DNA from: Rhizobiales bacterium IMCC20636
GTDB lineage: Bacteria > Pseudomonadota > Alphaproteobacteria > Rhizobiales > GCA-2746425
Reading direction: 5' to 3'
Length of the DNA stretch: 64,000 nucleotides
Assembly (NCBI GenBank): GCA_016865015.1
Contig: CP018226.1
Location: 3,937,001 to 4,001,000 of the forward strand
Shown here: piece after piece, positions 25,257 to 34,996 of the stretch
Layout of the letters: each line of letters opens with the position of its first letter
Numbering within the stretch: the first letter of the stretch is position 1
Made by a program: the position numbers and the translations under genes
Notes under the pieces: model-generated
The model's input: the letters and a program-made list of their open reading frames with translations, nothing else
Told to the model about the DNA's origin: nothing
Databases searched by the model: none

Positions 25257-25269
25257 TCGTAAATTACGA
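25257..25269. promoter_or_regulatory. Perfect 13-bp palindrome between cynA and its divergent regulator
   Basis: TCGTAAATTACGA is a perfect inverted repeat 144 bp upstream of the cynA start and 43 bp upstream of the regulator start. Size and place fit an upstream activator site for the NtrC-type protein, or an operator for its own gene. Not tested. Confidence 0.4.
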
Positions 25270-25311
25270 AATCTCGTTGATTTTTGCTGGCAGCTGGATA
25301 AGCTTCACAGG

Positions 25312-27174
25312 ATGGATACAAACGCGACCCCGCCCGCCTTTTTCGCCGATGCAAGCGCACTGCCATGCCTCGTTCTCAATACGTTTGACGGGGTTATTTC
25401 GGCGGCCAATGACAAGGCTGCGCTGCTGCTCAATGACGACCAGCTTGTGGGCCAGAATTTTGCAGGATTTCTGCCCGGCCTGTTGCCGCAACTGGTGGTC
25501 TTCACCGATGCGGTGGATCATTTCAATGACAGCTGGACCAGGGACCTGGTGCTGAAACCGAAGGATCAGGACCGGTTGGAGGTTGAAGTTCATGGCCGCA
25601 TGATCCGTACAGACAGCAGTGCCTATCTGCTGATTCAGATCATCGACATGACGGCCTATGAAGCCCGCACCCAAAAAGTTCTGACCAATGGCCTGCACAA
25701 TAAGGGCCTGATGGAATGGAACCGGGCCAAGGACTTTTTCCGCGAAATGGAAAACAAGAACCGGCTCATCCTGGATGCTGCCGGAGAAGGCATTTACGGA
25801 ATCAATCTTGAGGGCAAGACGACCTTTGTCAATGATGCCGCACAGAGCATGCTGGGCTGGACAGCAGATGATCTGCTGGGCGAAGACATCCATGCCATGA
25901 TTCACCACCACCGGCTGGATGGACATCTGTACCCCTCTCGCGACTGCCCGATCTATCAATCCTTTCGCAATGAGCGGGTCAACCGTGTGGAGGATGAGGT
26001 GTTCTGGCACAAGAATGGAAAACCCATTCAGGTCGAATATGTGTCGACGCCGATCTATGATCAGCAGGTTCTGGCCGGAGCTGTTGTTATTTTCCGCGAC
26101 ATTACGGAACGCCGTGAAAACGAGAAGAAACTGCATGCGGCGATGGAGCAGATTGATGCGCTGAAGACCCACCTTGAGCAGGAAAACGAATATCTTCAGG
26201 AAGAAATCCAGAGCGTCAGATCACATTATGATCTGGTTGGATCATCGCCAGCCATTTTGCGCACTCTGGCGCAAATCGATCTTGTGGCGGATACCCAGAG
26301 CAATGTTCTGATCACTGGTGAAGGGGGAACGGGAAAGGCACTGGTTGCCTCCGCCATCCACAAATCAAGTTCACGGGTGCGTCGTCCCATCATCCGGATC
26401 AATTGCGCGGGTATTTCCAGCGCAAGCTTTGAGAGCGAGTTGTTCGGGCATGTGCGCGGGGCCTTTCAGGGTGCCCTGCATGACCGCACCGGCAAGTTGG
26501 AAATTGCCAATGGCGGGACGCTGTTTCTGGATGAAATCTCTGAAATCCCGATAGAATTGCAAGGCAAGATTCTGAAAACCCTGCAGGACCAGTCTCTTGA
26601 GCGGCTTGGCGAGAACCGGCTGCACAAGATTGATGTACGTCTGATCGCCTCTTCCAGCCGGAACCTGGAAGAGAGCGTCAAGAACGGAACCTTGCGGGAG
26701 GATCTGTATTTCTATCTCAATGTATTCCCCATCGAGTGCCGCCCGTTGCGGGACCGGCTGGCTGATATTCCCGAATTGACACAGCATTTTCTCAAACTGA
26801 CCTGTGATCGCCTCAATCTGCCAAAACCAACGGTCACAAAAGCCAATATCCGCCAGTTGATGGAGTATCACTGGCCGGGCAATGTGCGAGAATTGCAGAA
26901 TGTCATTGAACGGGGCGCCATCTTGGCGCGCGGCGAAAAACTGGTGCTGGATCTGAAAAAGCCCGCCGGCCGGAAATCGGTGTCAGAGGGTTCGGATATC
27001 CTGACAGAAGAGCAGATGATCGAGCGGCAAATCAGCAATATTGTGGCCTGCCTGCGCCATTCCGGTGGCCGCGTATCCGGCGAAAATGGCGCCGCAGCCC
27101 TGCTCGGCATCAAGCCCACCACACTCTATTCCCGCATCAAGAAGTTTGAGATTTCGCCTGATCTGTGGCGGTGA
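25312..27174 (+). CDS. NtrC-family regulator with PAS domains and a GAFQGA loop
   Basis: A protein of about 620 residues. Two PAS-like sensory parts (residues about 10-130 and 155-285) precede a coiled segment, an AAA+ domain with Walker A GEGGTGKA (residues 336-343) and Walker B TLFLDEIS, and a C-terminal Fis-type helix-turn-helix (about 575-620). In sigma-54 activators the loop is GAFTGA, and its Thr contacts sigma-54. Here residues 383-388 read GAFQGA. It is divergent from the cyanate operon and most likely its regulator. The changed loop suggests weak or no sigma-54 action, perhaps working with a sigma-70 promoter. The start at 25312 is chosen over an upstream frame of doubtful sequence. 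Confidence 0.85.
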   Translation: MDTNATPPAFFADASALPCLVLNTFDGVISAANDKAALLLNDDQLVGQNFAGFLPGLLPQLVVFTDAVDHFNDSWTRDLVLKPKDQDRLEVEVHGRMIRTDSSAYLLIQIIDMTAYEARTQKVLTNGLHNKGLMEWNRAKDFFREMENKNRLILDAAGEGIYGINLEGKTTFVNDAAQSMLGWTADDLLGEDIHAMIHHHRLDGHLYPSRDCPIYQSFRNERVNRVEDEVFWHKNGKPIQVEYVSTPIYDQQVLAGAVVIFRDITERRENEKKLHAAMEQIDALKTHLEQENEYLQEEIQSVRSHYDLVGSSPAILRTLAQIDLVADTQSNVLITGEGGTGKALVASAIHKSSSRVRRPIIRINCAGISSASFESELFGHVRGAFQGALHDRTGKLEIANGGTLFLDEISEIPIELQGKILKTLQDQSLERLGENRLHKIDVRLIASSSRNLEESVKNGTLREDLYFYLNVFPIECRPLRDRLADIPELTQHFLKLTCDRLNLPKPTVTKANIRQLMEYHWPGNVRELQNVIERGAILARGEKLVLDLKKPAGRKSVSEGSDILTEEQMIERQISNIVACLRHSGGRVSGENGAAALLGIKPTTLYSRIKKFEISPDLWR

Positions 27175-27182
27175 AGTGTGTC

Positions 27183-29309
27183 TCAAACTGTCCCGACCGT
27201 CTTCAGCTTGCATTGCGGGTGCACTTCAGCCTGGGACATGACCACTGTCTGATTGCGGAAGCGTTCGACGATGGAGCGGACATACGGTCTGATGCCGGGG
27301 GATGTCAGCAGCACCGGCACTTCACCGAGTTTTGCAGCGCTTTCAAAACGCTCCTGCAAGGTGGTGACGAATTCCTGGAGCTTTGACGGGGCCATGGCCA
27401 ATTGGCGCGCCTCGCCGTCTCCGATCATGGCCTCGGCAAAGGACTGCTCCCATTGCGGTGACATTGGCAAGATCGGCAGATAACCGCCGGGCGCCTTGTT
27501 GACGTTGCACAATTGGCGGGACAATCTGGCGCGCACCTGCTCTGCCAGCCATTGCGGGTTGCGGTTGGTGCCAACGGCCTCGGCCACACCTTCCAGAATT
27601 GCGGGCAGATCCCGGATGGAAATGCGTTCGGCGAGAAGCATTTGCAGCACGCGTTGCAAACCGCTCATGGAAATCTGCGACGGAATGATGTCATCCGCCA
27701 GTTTCTTGTGCTCACGTGGCAGTTCATCGACCAGTTTTTGCACATGGGCATAGCTGAACAATTCAGCGATGTTGCTTTTTATGATCTCTGTCAGATGGGT
27801 CACGAGAACCGTGGCCGGATCGACAACGGTCAAGCCTCGGGCTTCCGCTTCATCATGCAGAGAGCCTTCGACCCAGGTGGCCGGAATGCCGAAGGTGGGC
27901 TCGGTGGTGTGATGCCCGGGCAGGCTTATCTTGCCGCCCGAGGGGTCCATCACCATCAGATGATCAGGATATAGGGTGCCGCTGCCAGCATCGATCTCAC
28001 GGATCTTGATGACATAATCCCCACCGGTCAGCTGAATATTATCCAAAATGCGCACCGAGGGCATGATGAAGCCCAGATCCAGCGCCATCTGACGGCGCAA
28101 CGCCTTTATCTGCTCACTCAGCATATCCTGCCCGGCAGGGCCGTTGATCAGTGGCACCAGACCGTAGCCCAGTTCAACCCGCAATTCATCCATCTTCAGC
28201 GCGTCGGTGATGGGTTCGTCCTTGGGTGCTGATTCAGCCGTCTCGGCCACCTTGACGGCAGCCGCGGTTGCAACTTCGTCATCCTGTTTACGCGATGAGC
28301 GGCGGGCAAAGAAAGCCGCGCCCAAGCCCAGAGCCATAAAGGGTATGAAAGGCAGACCGGGCAGAAACGCCATGGCAATCATGACAAAAGCGGACAGGCC
28401 CATGGCTTTCGGGTAGCCGGACAATTGCTTGATCAGCGCCTGATCGGCAGCACCCTTGACGCCAGCTTTGGACACCAGCAAGCCCGCAGCAACGGACACG
28501 ATCAGTGATGGTATCTGACTAACCAGACCATCACCAACGGTCAGCAGCGTATAGGCGCGCGCAGCGTCCCCAGCGGACATATCCATCTGCGCGACACCGA
28601 TAATCATGCCGCCGATGACATTGATGAATGTGATCAGAAGACCCGCAATCGCATCGCCACGGACGAATTTGGAGGCACCATCCATGGCTCCGAAAAAGGC
28701 GCTTTCATCTTCCAGTTCGCGGCGTCGCGCCTTGGCTTCATTCTCTTCGATGAGGCCAGCAGACAAATCGGCATCAATTGCCATCTGCTTGCCGGGCATG
28801 GCGTCCAGATTGAAGCGGGCAGCGACTTCCGCGATGCGGCCGGACCCCTTGGTGATAACGACAAAATTGACGATCACCAGAATGCCGAACACGATGATCC
28901 CGATAACGAAATTACCCTGCATGACAAAATTGCCGAAGGCTTCAATGACCTTGCCGGCGGCACCGGCCCCTTCATGTCCATTCGACAGGATGAGACGTGT
29001 TGATGCCAAATTCAGCGACAGGCGGAGCATGGTTGCGATCAGCAAAATCGCGGGAAAGGATGAGAACTCAACCGGTGTTTGAATGAACAAGGCCGTCATC
29101 AGGATCAGAACAGAGAAGATGATCGAGAGCGCGAGCAAGAAATCCAATGCCGCTGAAGGCAATGGCATGATCAGAACCAGAATGATGAAGATCACGCACA
29201 GCGCAAGCCCCAGATCTGCCCGCTTTGCAAGCTGATCGAGACCGGGAAACTTGAAGCCGCTACCAGATGTGGCGCCTACCGGGGAACTGTTTTGGGTGGT
29301 GTCGCTCAC
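27183..29309 (-). CDS. flhA: Flagellar export apparatus protein FlhA
   Basis: A 708-residue protein of full family length. Eight hydrophobic segments occupy residues about 25-330. The FHIPEP signature region is in IVFGILVIVNFVVITKGSGR and LIEENEAKARRRELED. A large cytoplasmic domain (about 370-700) docks export chaperones and ends in HPQCKLKTVGTV. FlhA is the main gate of the flagellar type III secretion system. It is the last gene of the fliF-fliG-fliH-fliN-flbD-flhA operon. Two decayed copies of its 3' end occur elsewhere in the window (14059-14240 and about 17716-17830). Confidence 0.98.
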   Translation of the reverse strand: MSDTTQNSSPVGATSGSGFKFPGLDQLAKRADLGLALCVIFIILVLIMPLPSAALDFLLALSIIFSVLILMTALFIQTPVEFSSFPAILLIATMLRLSLNLASTRLILSNGHEGAGAAGKVIEAFGNFVMQGNFVIGIIVFGILVIVNFVVITKGSGRIAEVAARFNLDAMPGKQMAIDADLSAGLIEENEAKARRRELEDESAFFGAMDGASKFVRGDAIAGLLITFINVIGGMIIGVAQMDMSAGDAARAYTLLTVGDGLVSQIPSLIVSVAAGLLVSKAGVKGAADQALIKQLSGYPKAMGLSAFVMIAMAFLPGLPFIPFMALGLGAAFFARRSSRKQDDEVATAAAVKVAETAESAPKDEPITDALKMDELRVELGYGLVPLINGPAGQDMLSEQIKALRRQMALDLGFIMPSVRILDNIQLTGGDYVIKIREIDAGSGTLYPDHLMVMDPSGGKISLPGHHTTEPTFGIPATWVEGSLHDEAEARGLTVVDPATVLVTHLTEIIKSNIAELFSYAHVQKLVDELPREHKKLADDIIPSQISMSGLQRVLQMLLAERISIRDLPAILEGVAEAVGTNRNPQWLAEQVRARLSRQLCNVNKAPGGYLPILPMSPQWEQSFAEAMIGDGEARQLAMAPSKLQEFVTTLQERFESAAKLGEVPVLLTSPGIRPYVRSIVERFRNQTVVMSQAEVHPQCKLKTVGTV

Positions 29310-29319
29310 TGATCAACTT

Positions 29320-30693
29320 TCACGACAAATAAGCCGGCGTAGTGCGTTGTCCGCCGGGGGCCGTCACTTCGAGCCCGGCATCCGTATACTGGTTCAATTT
29401 GTTGCGCAGCGTGCGGATGGAAATACCCAGGATGTTTGATGCGTGGGTGCGGTTGCCAAGACAGTGATCCAGCGTATCCAGAATCAATTCGCGCTCGACG
29501 TCAGCCACCGTGCGACCCACCATATTCTGCGTGGTTGCGGCTGCCATTTGGGCTGCGTGACTGCTCGCAGTGAAACCGGCTGCAGGAGCCGCTCCGCTCG
29601 ACGGCATGTTAAGTACGGCTTCCGATATGGCGTTGCCACCTGACAGGAGGACCGCCCGGTGCATGGCATTCTCCAGCTCGCGCACATTGCCCTGCCAGTG
29701 CGCGTTCATCAGCACCTCTTCCAGCTCTGGCGTCAGTGGCTGGGATGGAAATCCATTTATCTTGGCGTATTTGCGGGCAAAATGCCGTGCCAGCACAATA
29801 ATATCCTGTGGCCGTTCACGCAGAGGTGGAATGGCGAGATTGACGACATTCAAACGGTAATACAGATCTTCGCGAAAGCTGTTTTCTGCGACAGCCCGCA
29901 TCAGATCCCGGTTGCTTGTCGCCAGAATACGAATATCAACGGGAATCGACTTGTTGCCACCGACGCGATCAATCACCCGTTCCTGAAGGGCGCGCAGCAA
30001 TTTGGCCTGAAGGCGCAAATCCATCTCGCTGATTTCATCGAGCAGAAGCGTCCCGCCATCGGCTTCTTCAAACTTGCCGATGCGTCTTGATATCGCCCCG
30101 GTAAATGCACCCTTTTCATGACCGAACAATTCTGATTCCAGCAATTGCTCGGGAATTGCGGCGCAATTCAGTGAGATAAATGGCGCGTTTGCACGGCGCG
30201 ATTTGGCATGGATGTGCTTGGCGAAGACCTCCTTGCCAACACCGGACTCGCCGGTAATCAGCACTGTTGCATCAGATGGTGCAATCTGTTCGGCCAGATC
30301 AATCAGCGCCTGCGACTTCGGGTCCGCATAGACCACATCGGCGCTTTCGCGAGCCACAGCCTTCAAAATTGCTGCAATCAGTTCCGGTTCCGGGGGCAGC
30401 GGAATATATTCCTTTGCGCCAGCCTTGATGGCCGCAACAGCCACTTCAGCATCCGGGTCGATTCCACAGGCCACGACGTCCAGATGAATGCGGGCACGGT
30501 TGATCCCGTTCACCAGATCTGCAACCTCCAGCGTGACATCGACCATCACCAGATCAAAGCTGGTGCCGCCATTCAAGACCTGGAGTGCCTGTATAACCGT
30601 GTCGGCATGAACCACCTTAGCGCCCTCTGCCATGGCCATTTTGGTGGCCAGGGTCAGTTGCCCATTCAAACTGCCGATTATCAATAAACGCAT
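29320..30693 (-). CDS. flbD: Sigma-54 flagellar regulator FlbD
   Basis: A protein of about 457 residues. The N-terminus (1-120) is a degenerate receiver domain. The central AAA+ domain has Walker A GESGVGKEV, an intact GAFTGA loop for sigma-54 contact and Walker B LLLDEIS. The C-terminal Fis-type helix-turn-helix ends in ILGISIRTLRNKLNQY. In Caulobacter, FlbD turns on late sigma-54 flagellar genes and represses early ones. Placement between fliN and flhA matches that operon. ATG at 30693; a GTG lies one codon upstream. A sigma-54 promoter before fliK in this window is a likely target. Confidence 0.93.
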   Translation of the reverse strand: MRLLIIGSLNGQLTLATKMAMAEGAKVVHADTVIQALQVLNGGTSFDLVMVDVTLEVADLVNGINRARIHLDVVACGIDPDAEVAVAAIKAGAKEYIPLPPEPELIAAILKAVARESADVVYADPKSQALIDLAEQIAPSDATVLITGESGVGKEVFAKHIHAKSRRANAPFISLNCAAIPEQLLESELFGHEKGAFTGAISRRIGKFEEADGGTLLLDEISEMDLRLQAKLLRALQERVIDRVGGNKSIPVDIRILATSNRDLMRAVAENSFREDLYYRLNVVNLAIPPLRERPQDIIVLARHFARKYAKINGFPSQPLTPELEEVLMNAHWQGNVRELENAMHRAVLLSGGNAISEAVLNMPSSGAAPAAGFTASSHAAQMAAATTQNMVGRTVADVERELILDTLDHCLGNRTHASNILGISIRTLRNKLNQYTDAGLEVTAPGGQRTTPAYLS

Positions 30694-30701
30694 CACGCTT
30701 C

Positions 30702-31046
30702 CTAGTTATTTGTCTTGATAATTTCTGTCATTGTAACGCCGAGCTTGTTGTCGACGAGCACAACCTCACCACGCGCCACGAGCCGGTCATTGACATAGAT
30801 ATCAATGGCTTCACCAACCCTTCGATCCAGCTCGATGACTGCGCCCTCATCCAGTTTCAGCAATTCGGCCACGGGCATGCGGGCCCGTCCAAGAATGGCG
30901 GACACCTTGACCGGCACATCAAACAGTTTCTCCAGATCAGCCGCCGTCTTTGGTGTGTCCGGATCATTCAATTCAGGCTTCTTGCTGGACGGCCCATGAT
31001 CGTCCAGAGGCAGAGCGCCCGCAGCCTTGTCGGTGGTATCACTCAT
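30702..31046 (-). CDS. fliN: Flagellar motor switch protein FliN
   Basis: A 114-residue protein. The N-terminal third is acidic and Pro-rich, and the C-terminal 75 residues form the SpoA domain (FDVPVKVSAILGRARMPVAE, then AIDIYVNDRLVARGEVVLVD). FliN forms the lower part of the C-ring with FliM and FliG and helps dock export cargo. The start overlaps the stop of the FliH-like gene, and flbD follows 8 bp later. The length and domain are normal for the family. Confidence 0.95.
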   Translation of the reverse strand: MSDTTDKAAGALPLDDHGPSSKKPELNDPDTPKTAADLEKLFDVPVKVSAILGRARMPVAELLKLDEGAVIELDRRVGEAIDIYVNDRLVARGEVVLVDNKLGVTMTEIIKTNN

Positions 31047-31684
31047 CAGATAGCCTCAAAATAATGGTTTATCTTTTCGCGCAGGACAGCTTTCGCAGCC
31101 TCCAGATCGCGCACCAATTGTCCTTCTGACCACTCCAGACGCACATCGGAACTGTTGAAGTCCCGCTCAGACTTGATGATCAGGCGTCCGGTAAACCCGC
31201 TTTCATCCAAAAGCCGGGTCAATTGCGGCTTGATGTCATCAGCTGTTTCCAGGGGCAGATAAAGCACGAGATGCGGGGTGTCGGACAACACATCCATAGT
31301 GTCTTTCAACAACGCTTCAATTTCGGCAAAAGGCGTTTTCGCAAGGGCCGTCTCGGCCAGATGCGTGCCAATGGTGTAGGCCAGTTCGCAGGCTTCATGT
31401 TCCAGTTTATGGTTCAGCTTATCCCTTGCCCCAAGAAGGGACGCTGCACTCTTGGCAATTCTTGCCACATCGTCAGCGACTTTTTTCGCGGCGATGGCTT
31501 CGGCGGATTCCCGTCCCTTGGCTTCACTGGTTTTTCGTACAGCGGCAAGCTCGGTGCTGTGCTTTGCTTCCAGGGCAACACGTTCGGCTTCAAGGGCAGC
31601 AAGACGCTCCTGGACGGTCATTGCATTTTGTGACAGGTCCAGATCAAATCGAAAGGGCGTTGTGGCGGAGACTGTTTCGGTCAT
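31046..31684 (-). CDS. fliH: FliH-like flagellar export ATPase regulator (FlbE type)
   Basis: A 212-residue protein without strong overall motifs. The N-terminal half is a long Ala/Glu-rich helix (VQERLAALEAERVALEAKHS) that should form a coiled coil. The C-terminal half carries the FliH-like sequence LAETALAKTPFAEIEALLKD and ends with RLEWSEGQLVRDLEAAKAVL. FliH binds the FliI ATPase and controls export. The assignment depends partly on its place between fliG and fliN, the position of fliH/flbE in Caulobacter. Confidence 0.8.
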   Translation of the reverse strand: MTETVSATTPFRFDLDLSQNAMTVQERLAALEAERVALEAKHSTELAAVRKTSEAKGRESAEAIAAKKVADDVARIAKSAASLLGARDKLNHKLEHEACELAYTIGTHLAETALAKTPFAEIEALLKDTMDVLSDTPHLVLYLPLETADDIKPQLTRLLDESGFTGRLIIKSERDFNSSDVRLEWSEGQLVRDLEAAKAVLREKINHYFEAI

Positions 31685-31701
31685 GATGCGCTGCGGCTGG
31701 T

Positions 31702-32751
31702 TTAGTAAACCAACTCGTCCTCTCCCTGGTTGCTGGAGATTGCGATTTCGCCACGATCGGCCATTTCCTTGGCTTTGTTAACCATGCCACTTTGCGCTTC
31801 ATCAACGTCTTTCAGCCTGACAGGTCCCAATGCTTCCATGTCATCCTTGAGCAGTTTGGCAGCGCGCTGGGACATGTTTTCAAAGAACATCTCGCGAATG
31901 CCATCACCGGCCCCTTTCAGGGCAAGCGCCAGCTGTGGCCGTTCGATAAAGCGCAGCAGGCTCTGGATTGCCATGCCATCCAGTTTCGCCAGATCATCGA
32001 ATGTGAACATCAGATTCTTGATCTTTTCAGCCGAATCCTCATTGTCCTCTTCGAGCGATGACATGAAGCGTGTTTCGGTCTGGCGGTCGAAACTGTTGAA
32101 GATATCCGCCATATGTTCATGCGGATCACGCTTGCTGCCACGGGACAGATTGGCCATGAACTCGACCCGCAGTGTCTGTTCGATCTTGTCCAGAATCTCG
32201 GTCTGAACCGATTCCATGCGCAGCATCCTGTTCACGACTTCCAGAGAAAACTCTTCCGGCAGAAGGGCAAGGACGCGCGAAGCGTGGTCGGACTTGATCT
32301 TGGACAGCACCACTGCAACGGTTTGCGGATATTCATTCTTGAGGAAATTGGCCAGCAGGCTTTCCTGAACATTGGACAGTTTTTCCCACATGGTGCGGCC
32401 TGCAGGGCCTCTGATTTCTTCCATGATGGATTTGACCTGATCGTCGGGCAGAAAACATCCAAGCAAGCGCTCGGTAGATTCATAATTGCCCATCACCGCG
32501 CCCTTGGCGGATAATTTGGCCACGAAATCCACCAGCAAATCTTCCATCATCGACGGAGATACGGGCCCCAGACGGGCCATAGCCAGGGAGATTTCCTTGA
32601 TTTCAACTTCATCAAGGCGTTCCCAGACACCAACACCATTGTCACCACCCAGTGACAGCAACAAAACGGCGGCCCGGTCAGCTCCGGTCAATTCCCGGTT
32701 CTGCGCACTGTCCGAAATCTGCAGTTCACCAATCGCTGCAAGTTTGTTCAT
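31702..32751 (-). CDS. fliG: Flagellar motor switch protein FliG
   Basis: A 349-residue protein from an ATG at 32751 that shares one base with the fliF stop codon (TAATG) and is preceded by AGGAGG. It has the three FliG domains: an N-terminal part that binds FliF ([15 protein letters not shown]), a middle part, and a C-terminal torque-generating part with charged residues in [20 protein letters not shown]. It builds the C-ring rotor and interacts with the stator. An in-frame start further upstream at 32772 is unlikely. Confidence 0.96.
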   Translation of the reverse strand: MNKLAAIGELQISDSAQNRELTGADRAAVLLLSLGGDNGVGVWERLDEVEIKEISLAMARLGPVSPSMMEDLLVDFVAKLSAKGAVMGNYESTERLLGCFLPDDQVKSIMEEIRGPAGRTMWEKLSNVQESLLANFLKNEYPQTVAVVLSKIKSDHASRVLALLPEEFSLEVVNRMLRMESVQTEILDKIEQTLRVEFMANLSRGSKRDPHEHMADIFNSFDRQTETRFMSSLEEDNEDSAEKIKNLMFTFDDLAKLDGMAIQSLLRFIERPQLALALKGAGDGIREMFFENMSQRAAKLLKDDMEALGPVRLKDVDEAQSGMVNKAKEMADRGEIAISSNQGEDELVY

Positions 32752-34349
32752 TACGCAGCCTCCTGGAGCCAATTGCGCAGAATGGTTGCGGCATCATCCG
32801 GGTTGGTTTTCACCAGTTCGCTGACCTGACGCACCATGTCGGCACGCGCTGCGCCAGCAGCCTGAGCTTTCTCAAGTCTCTGATCGGGTTCACCAACTGC
32901 AACGTTTTCACCACCCTCCTGGGCAATGATCGGGCTTGCCGTTGCTGGCGTTTCAACGATTTCCGGAGTGAGAATTTTACGCACCAGCGGACGCATCACG
33001 AACAACACCAGCAACAATGTCATCAAAAGCATGACACCCAGTTCCGCGACCTGCATGACGTCGTCCATGCTGAAATCAAACAGGCCCGGCTCTACCAAAG
33101 CATTCGCATCAGGTGCCGCATTGGTCACGAATCTCATATTTACAACTTCGACCTGATCGCCACGACCTTCCTCAAAGCCGACAGCAGAGCGGACAAGTGT
33201 TGCAATTTGCGCCAGTTGCTCTTCGGTGCGTGGCGTATAGGCCAGCTCACCACCTGGCTCCTGAGTGTAAACCCCGTCAACCAACACGGCGACCGACAGC
33301 TTGCGAAGCCTGCCAGCCTCGGTCACTTCGGTTGTCGTAGTGCGGGAGATTTCGTAATTCACCACCTCTTCAGACGTTTCGCGCTGGGAGTTTGATCCGG
33401 TATCGCCACCTTCGTCAGCCCCGGGCAACTGGTTGCCAACGGTGACACCGGCATCCGCCAGATCTTCCGACGCTGTGCTGGCCTCGGAACGGGACTGGGA
33501 CGATCTGACCACCTGACCGTCAGGATCGAAGACATCAGCGGTCTGGGTAATGCGGTTGCGCTCCAGTTCAGCAGTGACCTGCACCCGTGCTCGGCCATCT
33601 CCTACAACCTGGAAAACAATCTCTTCCACAGCCCGGCGCAATCGGGCTTCCTGAGCTTCCCGTTTTTCATCCAGCACGCCCATCATGGCACCACCGACCG
33701 CAGTGTCTTCGCCATTGGCCAGCAATTGGCCGTTTTCATCGACAATCGACACGCGCGCCGGCTTCAACCCCGGCACGGCAGATGCAACGAGATGCCGGAT
33801 GGCCTGAATCTGTCCGTTGCTGAGATCACCGCGCACTTTCAAGCCGATGGAGGCCGTTGGTGATTCGGTGTCACGCTGGAACAATTGCCGCTCGGGAATG
33901 ACCAGATGGACGCGGGCCTGCACAACACGCTGCAGGGCACGGATTGTGCGCGACAATTCTCCCTCCAGAGCTCGTAACCGGTTGATATTCTGCACAAAAC
34001 TCGTAGCACCCAAAGTGTCGCCACGATCAAAAATCTCATACCCGACGCTGCCGCCGGATGGCAGGCCATTTTCGGCAAGAGACATGCGCAAACGCAGAAC
34101 ATTGTCTTTCGGCACCAGGACAACGGCCCCTTCAGCGCGCAAATCATACGGCACCGCCTGGCTTTCAAGCTGCTCGATGATGGCGGACGAATCTTCAAAG
34201 CTGAGATCAGTGAACAACGGCACCATATAGGGCGAGGTAACGCGGGATATGATCAGGGCAAAGAAGCCCATGAGGACGGCTGCGACAACGCCCATAGCGG
34301 CCAATCGCGCAATGCCAATAGATTTGAAAAAGCGAGTTAATTCCAGCAC
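32751..34349 (-). CDS. fliF: Flagellar MS-ring protein FliF
   Basis: A 532-residue protein. An N-terminal membrane helix (about 17-36) is followed by ring-building motifs including [20 protein letters not shown] and [20 protein letters not shown], then a disordered acidic middle, a second membrane helix (about 436-458) and a C-terminal tail that binds FliG. FliF forms the MS-ring, the first part of the flagellum to assemble. It is the first gene of the operon. The leader has Thr/Ala-rich spacing and a TTAAC-type motif (34441) that could be a CtrA half-site. Confidence 0.97.
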   Translation of the reverse strand: MLELTRFFKSIGIARLAAMGVVAAVLMGFFALIISRVTSPYMVPLFTDLSFEDSSAIIEQLESQAVPYDLRAEGAVVLVPKDNVLRLRMSLAENGLPSGGSVGYEIFDRGDTLGATSFVQNINRLRALEGELSRTIRALQRVVQARVHLVIPERQLFQRDTESPTASIGLKVRGDLSNGQIQAIRHLVASAVPGLKPARVSIVDENGQLLANGEDTAVGGAMMGVLDEKREAQEARLRRAVEEIVFQVVGDGRARVQVTAELERNRITQTADVFDPDGQVVRSSQSRSEASTASEDLADAGVTVGNQLPGADEGGDTGSNSQRETSEEVVNYEISRTTTTEVTEAGRLRKLSVAVLVDGVYTQEPGGELAYTPRTEEQLAQIATLVRSAVGFEEGRGDQVEVVNMRFVTNAAPDANALVEPGLFDFSMDDVMQVAELGVMLLMTLLLVLFVMRPLVRKILTPEIVETPATASPIIAQEGGENVAVGEPDQRLEKAQAAGAARADMVRQVSELVKTNPDDAATILRNWLQEAA

Positions 34350-34564
34350 GAAGGCACTCTATTCACGGGTTTTGAGATGTTGTTGGCTCAGACAGTTTGT
34401 GTTGCTAGGTAAAAATTACCTACCTATTGGTAAACAAGTCCTTAACAAGCCTTAAGATTTAGTGAATGAGTTCGCGCGGTCCGGCTGCGGACATGCCCTT
34501 TCGGGCAATGTTTTCCGCTGCATATCAGACACAGCATTTCAAAGAAATCTGGAAATTTGGACGC

Positions 34565-34592
34565 AAAAAAACCGGCGTTTCCGCCGGTTTTT
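34565..34592 (-). terminator. Rho-independent terminator after sciP
   Basis: A stem of ACCGGCG / CGCCGGT flanked by A-runs on one side and T-runs on the other lies 13-40 bp beyond the sciP stop. On the minus strand it is followed by T residues, so it would end the sciP message before fliF. Confidence 0.85.
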
Positions 34593-34604
34593 TCTTTTTA
34601 TGAC

Positions 34605-34877
34605 TCAGCGATACTGCTGAATGCGCGTCGTTCGTAAACCAGCCAACCCATGGCTTTCTATTGAAAGTTGCCAGGATAAAAATTCTTCAACCGTTAACGT
34701 ATAACGATTGCAGGCTTCTTCCAAGCTCAACAGACCACCACGAACAGCGGCTACAACTTCTGCTTTGCGTCGAATGACCCAGCGACGCGTTGTCGCAGGA
34801 GGCAAATCAGCAATAGTTAGTGGCGACCCGTCAGGGCCAATCACGTATTTGACACGCGGTTTTATTCGATCGGTCAT
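34605..34877 (-). CDS. sciP: CtrA inhibitor protein SciP (DUF1153)
   Basis: A 90-residue protein from the ATG at 34877. Nearly the whole chain matches Caulobacter SciP: PRVKYVIGPDGSPLTIADLP, then RRWVIRRKAEVVAAVRGGLL, then SLEEACNRYTLTVEEFLSWQ, ending in GLAGLRTTRIQQYR. SciP binds CtrA at promoters and blocks RNA polymerase recruitment, resetting the cell cycle and flagellar genes. Its location between flagellar operons is the same as in Caulobacter. This indicates a CtrA-controlled cell cycle. A TTG further upstream (34895) is in frame but less likely. Confidence 0.95.
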   Translation of the reverse strand: MTDRIKPRVKYVIGPDGSPLTIADLPPATTRRWVIRRKAEVVAAVRGGLLSLEEACNRYTLTVEEFLSWQLSIESHGLAGLRTTRIQQYR

Positions 34878-34996
34878 CAGTACTCTCACACTCAAATCTG
34901 ATGTGACCAGACTTCATGACAATACCTGCGACGCCTTAAATTTTGCCTAAGGAGACTGTAAGGATTTGCTAAGAATTTGAACGGATGAGAATGCCG

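Noticed and set aside
25114-25311. A sigma-54 promoter before cynA
   Set aside because: The only candidate (TGGAACGCGATAGCA) has 9 rather than 10 nt between GG and GC, and the -12 box is poor.
34438-34455. A full CtrA box before fliF
   Set aside because: The TTAA half-sites are 6 rather than 7 nt apart and lack the final C; kept only as a weak hint.
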